Notes: generated by a model from the sequence alone, not told the origin. A stretch of DNA of 64,000 nt from Arsenophonus apicola (GCF_020268605.1 NZ_CP084222.1:1364001-1428000); one strand, 5' to 3'; shown: positions 18,859 through 28,809, counted from the first letter of the stretch. Numbers and translations: made by a program.

Positions 18859-19263
18859 ATGCAAAAATATAAAATCAACCGTTCAAGACATGCAGCGTTT
18901 CTTTTACATGTTCACCTTGTCTTTGTGACTAAGTACCGAAAGAAAGTACTCAGTGGCTTGCACTACAAAGCATTTCATCAGTATGCAGGTGAAGTGTGTC
19001 GCGACTTTGGGGCTGATTTAAAGGAAAGTAACGGAGAGTCCGATCACGTTCATATGCTGATCGAGTACCCGCCCACAGTGCAGTTGTCAGTACTAGTAAA
19101 CTCGCTGAAAGCGGTAACGTCTCGTCGTCTGCGTAATGAGTTTCTAGACTTGCGTGGGGCTTACGGCAAGCCAGTGTTGTGGTCTCGATCATACTTTGCA
19201 GGTTCGTGCGGGGGAGCACCGCTGGAAGTTGTTAAGCAATACATTCAAAATCAGCGTGGCTGA
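18859..19263 (+). CDS. tnpA: IS200-type transposase TnpA (Y1 HUH)
   Basis: The 134-residue protein is a Y1 single-strand transposase. The HUH motif is seen as HVHML (residues about 56-60), the N-terminal HLVFVTKYRKKVL is typical, and the catalytic tyrosine lies in VVKQYIQNQ near the C-terminus. It is complete. It starts 58 bases from the divergent tnpB. An 8-bp hairpin follows the stop. Confidence 0.9.
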   Translation: MQKYKINRSRHAAFLLHVHLVFVTKYRKKVLSGLHYKAFHQYAGEVCRDFGADLKESNGESDHVHMLIEYPPTVQLSVLVNSLKAVTSRRLRNEFLDLRGAYGKPVLWSRSYFAGSCGGAPLEVVKQYIQNQRG

Positions 19264-19270
19264 TCATTCT

Positions 19271-19289
19271 TCGGGCTTTTCAAGCCCGA
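19271..19289 (+). terminator. hairpin after tnpA
   Basis: TCGGGCTT and AAGCCCGA form a perfect 8-bp stem with a TTC loop just after the tnpA stop. No strong T run follows. Confidence 0.5.
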
Positions 19290-19446
19290 CCAAATTCCCC
19301 TCCCACCTTATGTCGGTGGGAGTACCCTTTGGAGGTTAAGATGGAGTTGGCTCATCGTGCAGGGTACTTAATTATTCGTAAGGATAAACTGTTGTCACTG
19401 CACAATGAGTGGTAATACGTAACAAATCAATCATCGTATAATTTAC

Positions 19447-19473
19447 AGGTCACTGCTCAGGTGGCCTTTTTTT
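19447..19473 (+). terminator. intrinsic terminator before minor tail gene M
   Basis: AGGTCAC and GTGGCCT pair around TGCTCAG with a following run of seven T. It would end transcription of the lom-like insert. Confidence 0.7.
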
Positions 19474-19487
19474 ATGGAGTCAAGTTA

Positions 19488-19829
19488 ATGGATGAATTTA
19501 GATGGCGAACCCAGATACAAGACAGCCCAACGGGCGAGTACAGGCACCGAATCAAAGAAGTTGAATTTGGTGATGGTTACAAACAGGTAGCAGCCGATGG
19601 CATTCATCCCGAATCGCAATCCTGGCCATTTTCTTATTTAGGTAAAAAAGCCGAAGTGATGCCTATCTTTGATTTTATTCGCCAACACACTTCAAAGTCT
19701 TTTATCTGGATTCCCCCTTTTGGTGTCAAGGGAGTGTATCGGGTAAAAGCTGATTCGATCAAGATGACTCCGGTTGCGCGTGATGTCATGAAAATATCAG
19801 CCACGTTTGAGGAGGCTTTCTCAGCTTGA
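19488..19829 (+). CDS. minor tail protein M
   Basis: The 113-residue product (FRWRTQIQDSPTGEYRHRI, then VEFGDGYKQVAADGIHPE) is a lambda gpM-type protein of the tail tip. The ATG at 19488 has GGAG upstream; an in-frame GTG at 19461 lies in the terminator and is unlikely. The right-hand TnpB element seems to begin at 19826 (TTGAC), so the stop codon TGA may be supplied by the element. Length is close to lambda gpM (109), so little has been lost. Confidence 0.82.
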   Translation: MDEFRWRTQIQDSPTGEYRHRIKEVEFGDGYKQVAADGIHPESQSWPFSYLGKKAEVMPIFDFIRQHTSKSFIWIPPFGVKGVYRVKADSIKMTPVARDVMKISATFEEAFSA

Positions 19830-21110
19830 CTGCTCCCTACCTAAAGGAAGGGATTCCCAATTCACAGAGCCTAACCTAAGCCGCATTAAGCGATTTAGGG
19901 CTTATAGGCTCTCCAGAGCTAACACCGCTAGACCAGCGGCTTTTATGTTTTTAGCAGCGTTAATATCTCGGTCATGATTAACGCCACATTCAGGACAGCG
20001 CCACGACCGAATATTTAACGCTAATTTAGATAGTGTATATCCGCAATCGCTACAGCGTTTTGACGAAGGAAAGCACTGATCGATGGCAACAATAGTGCGC
20101 CCGTACCAATTAGCCTTATATTCAATTTGGCGAACAAATTCGCCCCAACTTGCGTCAGCTATCGCTTTAGATAGCTTAGGATTTCGGATCATGTTTTTTA
20201 CTTTCAGGGATTCAACACAGACAACTTGGTTTTCGTTAATCAGTCTATGGGATAGCTTATGCAAGTTATCCAGTCGGCAATCAGTTATTTTCGCATGGAG
20301 TTTTGCAACTTTTAAACGTGCTTTAGTACGATTGTTTGAACCTTTTTTCTTTTTGCTCAAACGGCGTTGTAGTAAAGCTAATCGTTTCGAATATTTAGTG
20401 GTGTGGCGGGGATTGCCGGTTTTTAATCCGGTGTCGGTGACGAACAAGTCTTTTAAGCCAATATCAATACCTGTCATTTTTTCAGAAACAGGTAGTGATA
20501 TTGGTTCAAATTCACACAAACAGGACGCAAAGTATCGTCCAGATGCGTCTTTAGAGATGGTAACAGTTGAAGGTGCTGAAGGTAGTTCTCGACTCCAGCG
20601 AATATCTAAAGGTTCTTTACTTTTCGCTATGTACAGCTTGCCGTCACGGTATTTAAACGCACTAGCGGTAAATTCAGCAGATTGTTTGTGGTGTTTGGTT
20701 TTAAAGGTCGGGTATTTGGCGCGCCCTGAAAAGAAGTTAGAAAAAGCTGCTTGTTGGTGTCGTAAAACCTGCTGTAACGGTACGCAAGAAACACTGTTAA
20801 GCCATTGTACATCCGTTTCTTTCTTTAAGGCAGTCAATCGTGCGTTGGCTTGAATATAGCTAATTTTTTCTTTTCTTTCGTAGTAGGCATCGGTGCGCCA
20901 GCGAAGAATTGAGTTATAGACAAAACGCACGCAGCCGAACGTATTAGCTAAAAGCTCAACTTGTTCAGATGTTGGGTAAAACCGATATTTATAGGCGCGC
21001 TTCATATTCACATTATCACATTAAATATGTGAGGTTGTAAATGTATATAGTAAAAGTAATGTTAGTTCCTCTTTCCTCCTCCCCTGAAGGGCAAGGTTTC
21101 CAGAGGGCAT
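19826..21110. mobile_element. IS1341-type (tnpB-only) element
   Basis: A single tnpB on the minus strand is flanked by short imperfect hairpins: TCCCTACC/GGAAGGGA at 19834-19853 and a CCCTTCAGGG-type stem near 21080-21100. The left end again reads TTGAC (GTCAA outward on minus), like the IS605-type element 2.3 kb away. No tnpA is present, so it would need one in trans. It lies between tail genes M and L. The right boundary, somewhere in 21100-21115, is an estimate. Confidence 0.7.
19902..21005 (-). CDS. tnpB: TnpB, RNA-guided nuclease (IS1341 type)
   Basis: The product of about 367 residues is only distantly like the other TnpB. N-terminal YKYRFYPTSEQVELLANTFG is followed by a RuvC core with acidic residues in GIDIGLKDLFVTD, VVCVESLKVKNM and DRDINAAKNIKAAG, and a zinc finger CSDCGYTLSK with RCPECGVNHD. 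The frame is intact. The start may be ATG 21005 or GTG 21011. Its guide RNA would run off the 3' end of the gene through about 19830. Confidence 0.85.
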   Translation of the reverse strand: MKRAYKYRFYPTSEQVELLANTFGCVRFVYNSILRWRTDAYYERKEKISYIQANARLTALKKETDVQWLNSVSCVPLQQVLRHQQAAFSNFFSGRAKYPTFKTKHHKQSAEFTASAFKYRDGKLYIAKSKEPLDIRWSRELPSAPSTVTISKDASGRYFASCLCEFEPISLPVSEKMTGIDIGLKDLFVTDTGLKTGNPRHTTKYSKRLALLQRRLSKKKKGSNNRTKARLKVAKLHAKITDCRLDNLHKLSHRLINENQVVCVESLKVKNMIRNPKLSKAIADASWGEFVRQIEYKANWYGRTIVAIDQCFPSSKRCSDCGYTLSKLALNIRSWRCPECGVNHDRDINAAKNIKAAGLAVLALESL

Positions 21111-21115
21111 TATTG

Positions 21116-21854
21116 ATGATAATCCATTCAGATGTGCAAAAATTAGAACCCGGTGAAAAAATCCAGTTGGTGGAAGTAGACGGCAATGCATTTGGTGGCC
21201 CTGTTTTGCGTTTTCATGCTTACAACCTTCGTTACACACCCGAGGAAATTGAAAAGGCAGAAGATAAATTAAAACCGAAGCCTATCTGGTGGCAAGGTAA
21301 CGAATATGGCGCATGGCCTTATGAAATTTCGGGTTTATCAAAAGTAGTGAAGGCAGCCAAGCCAGACCGATACTGAAAGTGGGTAATATTGATAGTCTGA
21401 TATCATCACTGTGCCTGGAATTTGATGATATGGTTCAGGCAAAAGTAACCATTTATGAGACCTTTTCGCATTATCTGGATAGGAAAAATTTCCTGATGAT
21501 AATCCTACTGAGAATCCTGATGAATGCTTTAAGCAAGTATTTTATGTTGACCGAAAAGTCATGAAGAAGCGGGGAATTATTCAGTTTGAACTGGCTTGCC
21601 CGTTTGATTTACAAGGCGTTATGTTGCCAGTACGTCAAATTCATAATCTCTGTTACTGGTGCATGCGGGGTTGGTATCGTTCAGGTAATGGGTGTGCCTA
21701 TAATGGTAAACGCTATTTTGATGAGAAAGGCAATTCGGTGGATGACCCCGCCTTAGATGTTTGTGGTGGTCTGATGAGCGATTGTAAAAAACGATTTGGT
21801 GAAAATGTGCCCTTGGATTTTGGCGGATTCCCTGCGGCAGGTTTGATAAGATGA
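21116..21854 (+). pseudogene. minor tail protein L, frameshifted
   Basis: Three frames together encode a lambda gpL-like protein. The first (from ATG 21116, preceded by AGAGGG) reads MIIHSDVQKLEPGEKIQLVE to 21376 (YEISGLSKVVKAAKPDRY); the second (from about 21375) reads LISSLCLEFDDMVQAKVTIY; the third (from about 21490) contains the cysteine cluster typical of gpL, an iron-sulfur protein (NLCYWCMRGWYRSGNGCAYN, then DVCGGLMSDCKKRFG). Two single-base changes are enough. The stop overlaps gene K. Confidence 0.8.
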
Positions 21855-22564
21855 TAACAAAAAGTCTTACTGAAGCAATATTCAACCACGTTAAAAAGGT
21901 ATTTCCGCAGGAAGCCTGTGGGGTAATTTGCCAAAAGAGTCGTGTGAAACGCTATTTTCCTTGCCGTAATCTTGCTGCAAATCCCACTGAACAATTCGAA
22001 TTATCACCAGAAGACTATGCCAATGCGGAAGACTGGGGACTGCCGGTTGCTATCGTCCATTCTCATTGTGGCGATGGCGTGACAACACACCCAAGTGAAA
22101 TAGATAATCTGCAATGCGATGCTAGTGAATTACCGTGGGTAATTGTGTCGTGGCCTGAGGGGGATTTGCGTATAATTCAACCAAGAGGTGAGCGTGAATT
22201 AACGGGAAGAACGTTTGTTTTGGGTTACTCCGATTGCTGGACGCTGATTGTTGATTATTTTCGGCAAGAACACGGTATTACATTGAATAATTATAGTGTC
22301 ACTTATCCTTGGTGGGAGCAAGGTGAAAATCGTTATATGGAGAATTTCATCAAAGAAGGTTTTGTTGAAATTAATGACATATCCAAAGTCAGTGATGTGG
22401 TCATTATGCAGGTTCAGTCTGATGTCGCCAATCATGCAGGTATTTTGCTGGATAACGGCATGCTACTGCATCATTTGTACGGGCAATTAAGCCGTGTCAC
22501 GCCCTACAGTGATTACTGGCGTGACCGAACCGTCAAGATTGTCAGAAGGAAAGAATGGGCATGA
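21851..22564 (+). CDS. tail tip protein K (JAMM + NlpC/P60 peptidase)
   Basis: The 237-residue protein is lambda gpK-like. The N-terminal half is a JAB/MPN domain with the JAMM metal motif: EACG near residue 17, HSH near residue 70, and THPSEID. The C-terminal half is an NlpC/P60 cysteine peptidase with YSDCWTL (catalytic Cys) and NHAGILL (His). It would cleave peptidoglycan or process tail proteins at tip assembly. It overlaps genes L and I by 4 bases each. Intact. Confidence 0.86.
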   Translation: MITKSLTEAIFNHVKKVFPQEACGVICQKSRVKRYFPCRNLAANPTEQFELSPEDYANAEDWGLPVAIVHSHCGDGVTTHPSEIDNLQCDASELPWVIVSWPEGDLRIIQPRGERELTGRTFVLGYSDCWTLIVDYFRQEHGITLNNYSVTYPWWEQGENRYMENFIKEGFVEINDISKVSDVVIMQVQSDVANHAGILLDNGMLLHHLYGQLSRVTPYSDYWRDRTVKIVRRKEWA

Positions 22565-23169
22565 GTGAACTGAGAACCGTCAGGTTATATGGAAAACTGG
22601 GCACAAAATATGGACGCGTCCATCAACTGGCCATCAGCTCCCCAAAAGAAGCCATTAAAGCATTATGTGTGCTTTACTCAGGTTTTGAGCGTTATCTGGC
22701 TGATGCCCATTTGAGAGGCGTCGAGTTTGCGGTCTTCAAGGGAAAGCATAATATCGGCGAAGATGAGTTTCACCTTGATACAACACAGGATATTCGTATT
22801 GCCCCGATAATTAAGGGAAGCAAAAACGGAGGACTGTTCCAAACTATATTAGGGGTAGCCATGATAGGCGCAGCAATGATGTTGGGGCCTGTTGGGTGGG
22901 CAGCCTTTGGGGCAGGCGGTTTTATGGGCGGTGCTTTAGCGTTAGGTGGGGCATCAATGGCATTAGGCGGTATAGCACAAATGTTGTCACCGCAACCGCC
23001 AGGAGCTTCGGTTCGTCAGGATGCCGATAATAAACCGTCTTATGCGTTTGGTGGTGCAGTGAATACGACTGCCCAGGGTAATCCAGTGCCGTTGCTGTAT
23101 ACCTTGGATAGAAAAGAGATAGGTGGGGCAATTATATCCGCAGGGATTTACACCGAAGACCAAAGATAG
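22561..23169 (+). CDS. tail assembly protein I
   Basis: The product of 202 residues is lambda gpI-like: an N-terminal ubiquitin-like fold (RTVRLYGKLGTKYGRVHQLA) and a glycine/alanine/methionine-rich hydrophobic stretch around residues 95-145 (IGAAMMLGPVGWAAFGAGG), then a C-terminal GGAVNTTAQGNPVPLLY. The start at 22561 overlaps the K stop as ATGA with AAGGAAAG upstream. Intact. Confidence 0.82.
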   Translation: MSELRTVRLYGKLGTKYGRVHQLAISSPKEAIKALCVLYSGFERYLADAHLRGVEFAVFKGKHNIGEDEFHLDTTQDIRIAPIIKGSKNGGLFQTILGVAMIGAAMMLGPVGWAAFGAGGFMGGALALGGASMALGGIAQMLSPQPPGASVRQDADNKPSYAFGGAVNTTAQGNPVPLLYTLDRKEIGGAIISAGIYTEDQR

Positions 23170-23220
23170 CATTAATCAAGAACTTTGAGTCGCTGAGGCG
23201 GCTTTTTCTATGGGTAAAAT

Positions 23221-26200
23221 ATGACAAACCTTATTTTTGGGGCAAAAGGTGGTGATGGCGGTGGGCATAACCCCGTAGAGTCACCCGATAGCTTGCTATC
23301 AGAATCAACCGCAAAATTACTCTTTGCTATCTCTGAGGGAGAAATTGCTGGCGGACTAGATGCTACCCGTATTTTTCTTGATGGTACGCCTATTGGTAAT
23401 GCTGACGGCAGTAAAACTTCGAGGGCGTGACGTGGGAGTTTCGACCGGGCAGTGAGCAACAAGAATACATCAAAGGCATTCCGTCAGTTGACAATGAGAT
23501 TAGCATAAGCAGGGAATTAAAAGATGAACAACTGTATATCAGGTCGATAAATAATATCCAGCTGTCAGCTATTCGGTTACGTTTCTCTGTACCACAACTT
23601 CTAGAACAACACGATAATGGCGATACCTCCGGTTACCGTATTGATTATGCCATTGACCTGTCAGCGGATGGGAGTGGCTACAAAGAAGTGTTGCGGGCTG
23701 CCTTTGATGGAAAAACAACCAGCGAATATCAGCGGACGCACCGTATCGATTTGCCTGTAGCCAAAACCGGCTGGCAATTGCGTGTTCGTCGCCTCACTCC
23801 TAACAAAAATACGGCGCGAATTGCCGATAAAGTGGTTGTTGCAGCCATTACTGAGGTGATTGACGCAAAATTAAGATATCCTAATACCGCTTTATTGTTT
23901 ATCACCTTTGACGCAAGACAATTTAATAATCGCATCCCCAAAGTCAGCTTGCGTCCCAAAGGTGGTTTACTGGTAAAAGTACCCTCAAACTATGACCCTG
24001 TAAACCGAACTTATTCGGGTGTCTGGAATGGAACTTTCAAGCTAGCCGCGACGAACAATCCAGCCTGGATTTTTTATGACTTGGTTTTAAATAACCGTTA
24101 CGGTTGTGGAGAACGGATTAATAGCACACAGATAGATAAGTGGGATTTATACCAGATAGCCCAGTATTGCGATGAATACGTCCCTGACGGTCAGGGTGGT
24201 TCAGGTAAAGAGCCTCGTTTTTATGTGATATTTATATTCAGTCTCAGGAATCGGCTTATCAGGTATTGCGTGATATTGCGGGTATTTTTAGGGTATGACG
24301 TTTTGGGCGGATAATTCTGTCAAAGCGGTGGCTGATATGCCATCGGATATCTTTCGGATTTTCACGCAAGCAAATATCGTCGATGGAAAGGTGACCTATT
24401 CAGGCGGTAGTCAGCAAAACCGTTATACGCAGGTACTGGTTTCCTATTCGGATGCCGATAATCACAGTCATGATGCTATTGAGGCGGTCTCTGATAGCAA
24501 ACTGCAGCGTCGTTATGGTGTGCGTAAAACGGATATTTCGGCGATTGGTTGCACTCGACAATCAGAAGCAAACCGACGCGGACGCTGGATATTATTAACG
24601 AATGCTTATGACAGGACGATAACCTTTTCAACTGGGCTGGAAGGTGCTATCCCAACGCCTGGGCAGATTATTGGCGTGGCAGACGCAAATCTTGCTGGCC
24701 GTATTATTGGTGGCAGGATTTCATCTGTTGATGAGAGAAAAATTACGCTCGACAGGAAGGCAGATATTAAATCGGGTGACAGACTTATCATTAACTTACC
24801 TGATGGAAAATCAGAAGCAAGAACAGTCCAGACGGTTAACGACAATATTATCACTGTAACAGCCCGTTATTCTCAACCCATTGAAAAAAATGCGGTTTGG
24901 ACAATAGATGCCAACGACCTGGCAATTCAGCTTTATCGCGTAATTAGCATTCAGGACAATGCCGATAATACCTATACCATCACGGGGACTTTCCATAATC
25001 CAGATAAATATGCGCATATTGATGCTGGAGCCAGGATTGATAAAAGACCCATTACTGTCATCCCCCCTGGTGTCCAATTACCTCCAAAGAACGTACATAT
25101 CTCTGCTTATACCCATATCAATCAAGGGATTGCTGTTACAACGTTAAGAGTTGACTGGGATGCCACAGAAAATGCGATTGCCTATGAGGCACAATGGCGA
25201 AGAGGGAATAATAACTGGGTAAGTATACCTCGAACGTCAACACCGAGTTTTGAAGTTCAAGGGATATATGCCGGACGCTATCAGGTAAGAGTAAGAGCCA
25301 TAAACTCATCGGATATCTCATCTATCTGGGCGAATGCTCCTGAGACAATACTGAAAGGTAAGGAAGGCGAACCTCCTGCACCTGTTAACTTCAGGGCTTC
25401 CACATTGGTGTTTGGGATAAAATTAGACTGGGGATTTAACGAAAATACGGAAGACACGTTAAAAACAGAGATTCAGTGCAGCGAAACCAATGACGGTGAA
25501 GGTTTGATGTTACTGGCTGATATACCTTATCCTTCAAAAAGCCATGAAATGTCAGGGTTGGCCGCAGGGACAGACTTTTATTTTCGCGCAAGACTGGTTG
25601 ATAAATCCGGTAACCAGTCACCGTGGACAGAATTTGTGCGGGGTGAGGCAGAATTTGATGCTAGCAGTATCATTGATGAAATAGACAAAAAAATTAACGA
25701 TACGGAAGCGATTAAGCAGTTAAAGAAAGGGATAGACAGTAGCACAGAAGCGATACTGGAAAACGCGAAGGGACTCAACGGCAATACGCAGTATTTCATG
25801 CGTCAAAACGGCAAAATGAAAGCGGAAATTGTCAGGGTTGATAATTATGTGGTAACCGAGACTAAAGCCTTAGCCGAGTCTATCCATCAGGTCAGAGCGA
25901 CAGCGGATAAGTCATGGGCAGCCGCTCAGAATTCACTACAAGCTAAGTACGACATGAAAAAGGGTGAGGCTTCTGCAACTTGGACATCGTTAGTCAAGAT
26001 TCACTATGACGGTGTGGATTATGACGCTGGCATGGTGATTGGGGCTGAGCTTAAAAACGGTAAAGTTAGTACACAGATAGGCTTTAGTGCGCAGACTTTC
26101 ATTATTTACAATCCGGTTAATGGGGAAAAAGTTCCTATGTTTAGTATTCAGAATGGGCAAACTTTTATTAATGATGCGTTAATAAGTAAGGCAACCATTG

Positions 26201-26406
26201 AAAGTGTAGTAGTCGGTATGGAGATTCGTTCTAAAAATTACATTCCAGGGCGATCTGGATTTTATTGGAATATGCAAAATGGTCAAATGGAGAATATTGG
26301 CTCTGATAAACAAGGGAAGATGAAGCAAACCAATACCACAATTAGTATAGCTGATAATCAGGGACGCTTAAGAGTGCAAATTGGTAAAATAACGGGGGTT
26401 TTTTGA
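23221..26406 (+). pseudogene. host specificity protein J, frameshifted
   Basis: The joined frames give a gpJ-like tail tip protein of about 1060 residues. It starts GAKGGDGGGHNPVESPDSLL and is cut at about 23415 (one A lost before FEGVTWEFRPGSEQQEY), at a T5 run near 24222 (before CDIYIQSQESAYQVLRDI), and near 24290 (one G lost before MTFWADNSVKAVADMP). The long last part (24295-26406) contains fibronectin III-like repeats (around WDATENAIAYEAQWRRG and ASTLVFGIKLDWGF) and a DUF1983-type C-terminus (ATWTSLVKIHYDGVDYDAGM). Probably inactive. Confidence 0.85.
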
Positions 26407-26714
26407 TGTGGGGTTTTCGTACATGGGATGGAGCAGGACGAATAAATAATTCCGGCGTTATTCCGTTTTTAACGGCAGGAATAATAACAGTCAAGAAAAA
26501 TCAAACCAATTTTAGCTACCATTATGATTTGCCGTCAGGCTATAAACTCGATTATACGATAATAGACGGAGGAGGAGATATCATATCCAATCTGGAGACA
26601 AAAAATACATTTGATATCAAAATCAACAATAATGAAGTGATAGGTTATCCTTCTTCATGGGGTATACCTTCTTCGACTGAAAAACAGATCTTAGTATTTT
26701 ATAGGAGAAATTAA
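26406..26714 (+). CDS. phage tail-tip accessory protein downstream of J
   Basis: The 102-residue product starts at ATG 26406, overlapping the J stop by one base (TGATG). It is beta-rich with aromatic residues (MWGFRTWDGAGRINNSGVIP). Small proteins of this kind follow J in many enterobacterial prophages (DUF6453-like). A role in tail tip or fibre attachment is inferred from position. Confidence 0.6.
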   Translation: MWGFRTWDGAGRINNSGVIPFLTAGIITVKKNQTNFSYHYDLPSGYKLDYTIIDGGGDIISNLETKNTFDIKINNNEVIGYPSSWGIPSSTEKQILVFYRRN

Positions 26715-27322
26715 TGTTCGGCGCTTTATTGACCGCCCCAGATGGAACCCCATGGATTCTCCCACAAAGTACTCCGCTTTGCCTTAAATCCATAGTCAAT
26801 GATGTAAAAGATTTGCCAGGCTTGCCAGATGGCATATTGAGTTTGCGTTTCTTTCAATACGACCAGCAAAAAAAGTTGGCAAGATATTATCTTTTTACGA
26901 ATGAAGAACAACAACCGCCTATTGGACAATGGGGTGTCAGTTTTTGGGATGAGAATGGGAAATGTATTGTACATACAAAAAGTAAGACACTAAATGTTAA
27001 GGGTTCTTTGCAAAACATAAGTAATGATAAAAAATATTGGCATATAAGAAGATATAAAGAAAAAATTAAAGGGAGTGTCGCTGTGTTAGATACGGTAGCG
27101 GGATATGGTTTTTTTTTAGTTAATCCTTATAATCCTGAAGGGAGCAATATATTTTTACCGATATACGTTTTCTATATACCCTATGCGTACAAGAACGGTA
27201 GCACAACTGAAATAGGCTATCGCTATGAAGGTGAAGATTTTAATTACAATGAGATTCTCTCAGAGAGATTCACAGGCATTCATAGCCGAATAGTTTATAT
27301 TGACACTGCTGAATACGATTAA
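26714..27322 (+). CDS. phage tail protein, function unknown
   Basis: The 202-residue protein starts at an ATG overlapping the previous stop (TAATG), with AGGAG upstream. It begins MFGALLTAPDGTPWILPQST and is beta-rich without membrane segments. Operon position between J and the fibre gene suggests a tail-associated structural protein. It shares its aromatic, beta-rich character with the preceding protein, but I cannot place it in a family. Confidence 0.6.
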   Translation: MFGALLTAPDGTPWILPQSTPLCLKSIVNDVKDLPGLPDGILSLRFFQYDQQKKLARYYLFTNEEQQPPIGQWGVSFWDENGKCIVHTKSKTLNVKGSLQNISNDKKYWHIRRYKEKIKGSVAVLDTVAGYGFFLVNPYNPEGSNIFLPIYVFYIPYAYKNGSTTEIGYRYEGEDFNYNEILSERFTGIHSRIVYIDTAEYD

Positions 27323-27333
27323 GGGCGCCCTCA

Positions 27334-28785
27334 ATGATATATAACACAGGCACAATTACAACCGTGTCAGGCTCTTCTATCGTCAAAGGCACAGGCACGA
27401 AATGGAATAGCAATAATCCACTAGTGTCACCTGGCATGTTAATGCTGATTAAAAACGGCGATATTAACTATCCTTACATGATATTGGCAGTTAACAGTGA
27501 TACTGAATTAACGTTAGCAGACAAGCCAACATTCTCAGCTACCGACACAACATACACCATTAATCTCACTGAACCCAATAATAATTCTGATGCGGCAAGA
27601 GCACTAGTTGCAGCTAACACTTACATCCTTTACTTTCTGCAAAACATGGATACCTGGATGGGGGACAACGGTGTCGTTGAAATAACGTTACCGAGCGGTA
27701 AAACAGTCAAGTTAGAGTCGATTAAAGCACTACAAGAGTTAGTAGAAGGAAAAGCTGATGCGAGTAGTGTTGAAGAGATAAAAACAGCAGTAGAAGGAAA
27801 AGCTGATGCGAGTAGTGTTGAAGAGATAAAAACAGCAGTAGAAGGAAAAGCTGATGCGAGTAGTGTTGAAGAGATAAAAACAGCAGTAGAAGGAAAAGCT
27901 GATGCGAGTAGTGTTACTGAAATTAGCGAAAACTTAGATAAAAAGTATGATAAAACTGGCGGTCAGATAACCGGCGATGTGCAATTAAACACAGGAAAAA
28001 TAAAAGCAAAGAATGCAAACAATGTTACTGATCATGTTTTTCAAGATAAGAACGGTACATTGATGCATGTCGGAGATTTTGGCATCGGTATTGTTAATCC
28101 AGCCTCCCTTAAAGATATAAATGTAACACTTGAAGCAGGATTTTATAGTGCTAATGGAAATGCTACTGGTGTACCGAGTGGCGCAGGCGGAACAAATTTC
28201 ATACAGTCCAATGGTGATAATTATTGTTTTCAAATAGGAAAGGAAAATTTAACTAATGACTTGAAGTTGCGCATTAAGAAAAAAAACGTATGGTCTGCAT
28301 GGGTAAATATTTTAACTAAAGCAAATACAACATTTGATGCAAATGGGTTTTTAAAAAGAGCATCGCCAATAGTCAAAATCCATCCATCCGGAAGCTTTGA
28401 AACTAACGAAGAATCAGCAGGAGTCAATGTCCAGCGAACTGGATTAGGAGTCTATTTCATCTCAGGTGTTATGGGCTATAACTCGGATGGTGGATGGGGT
28501 ACAAACTCCGGCGCATCAGTACCTAAAAATAATAATGGTTTGGAGCTTATTTATATTAAAGATAAAATCCTACCTGACGGTAATATTGAAATACAAACAT
28601 TCCACCGTCAGCACAGTCATTTGCCAGAAGATTTTCAGAATTGGCGAGTTAAAGAAATTATTAACGAAAAACCAGTTTATTACGCTGACGGTGAACAAGT
28701 TGATATTCCACCTTCAACATGGCTAGATATCCGTGTAGAAATGCCCGTTGATTCAATCTGGAATCGGCAGCATGCGCAAAACTAA
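27334..28785 (+). CDS. tail fibre protein
   Basis: The 483-residue protein has an N-terminal adhesin-like attachment domain (MIYNTGTITTVSGSSIVKGT), a middle stalk with three and a half perfect 16-residue repeats (VEGKADASSVEEIKTA, residues about 137-194), a collar-like KKYDKTGGQITGDVQLNTGK, and a C-terminal receptor-binding part. The repeats fit a trimeric coiled-coil stalk. It is intact, and being the last late gene it defines host range. Confidence 0.82.
   Translation: MIYNTGTITTVSGSSIVKGTGTKWNSNNPLVSPGMLMLIKNGDINYPYMILAVNSDTELTLADKPTFSATDTTYTINLTEPNNNSDAARALVAANTYILYFLQNMDTWMGDNGVVEITLPSGKTVKLESIKALQELVEGKADASSVEEIKTAVEGKADASSVEEIKTAVEGKADASSVEEIKTAVEGKADASSVTEISENLDKKYDKTGGQITGDVQLNTGKIKAKNANNVTDHVFQDKNGTLMHVGDFGIGIVNPASLKDINVTLEAGFYSANGNATGVPSGAGGTNFIQSNGDNYCFQIGKENLTNDLKLRIKKKNVWSAWVNILTKANTTFDANGFLKRASPIVKIHPSGSFETNEESAGVNVQRTGLGVYFISGVMGYNSDGGWGTNSGASVPKNNNGLELIYIKDKILPDGNIEIQTFHRQHSHLPEDFQNWRVKEIINEKPVYYADGEQVDIPPSTWLDIRVEMPVDSIWNRQHAQN
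27742..27915 (+). repeat. 48-bp perfect tandem repeat in fibre stalk
   Basis: Units begin at 27742, 27790, 27838 and 27886; three are complete and identical and the fourth is partial (30 bases). Each encodes 16 residues in frame. Identity at the DNA level points to recent duplication. Confidence 0.9.
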
Positions 28786-28788
28786 TAG

Positions 28789-28804
28789 CCCCGTCACAGG
28801 GGCA
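28789..28804. terminator. hairpin between convergent fibre and antirepressor genes
   Basis: GCCCC and GGGGC pair around GTCACA. It lies between convergent stops and could serve both strands, although the T run is poor. Confidence 0.45.
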
Positions 28805-28809
28805 TCCTA

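Larger units (their letters stand above)
17523..19340. mobile_element. IS605-type insertion sequence (tnpA + tnpB, divergent)
   Basis: The element contains an IS200-type tnpA (+) and a tnpB (-), divergently placed as in IS605. The end next to tnpB (plus TTGAC at 17523-17527, reading GTCAA outward on the minus strand) is followed by GGAGGATGT-type subterminal sequence that can fold. The other end contains a perfect hairpin CTCCCACC/GGTGGGAG (19300-19322); the exact right boundary within 19323-19345 is not certain. It interrupts a lom-like gene. Members of this family move as single strands and make no target duplication. Confidence 0.82.

Noticed and set aside
20083..20853. 256-codon plus-strand frame
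   Set aside because: It is the antisense shadow of the intact TnpB gene on the minus strand.
27742..27915. Tandem repeat as a possible CRISPR array
   Set aside because: The units are directly adjacent, without spacers, and translate in frame as part of the fibre stalk.
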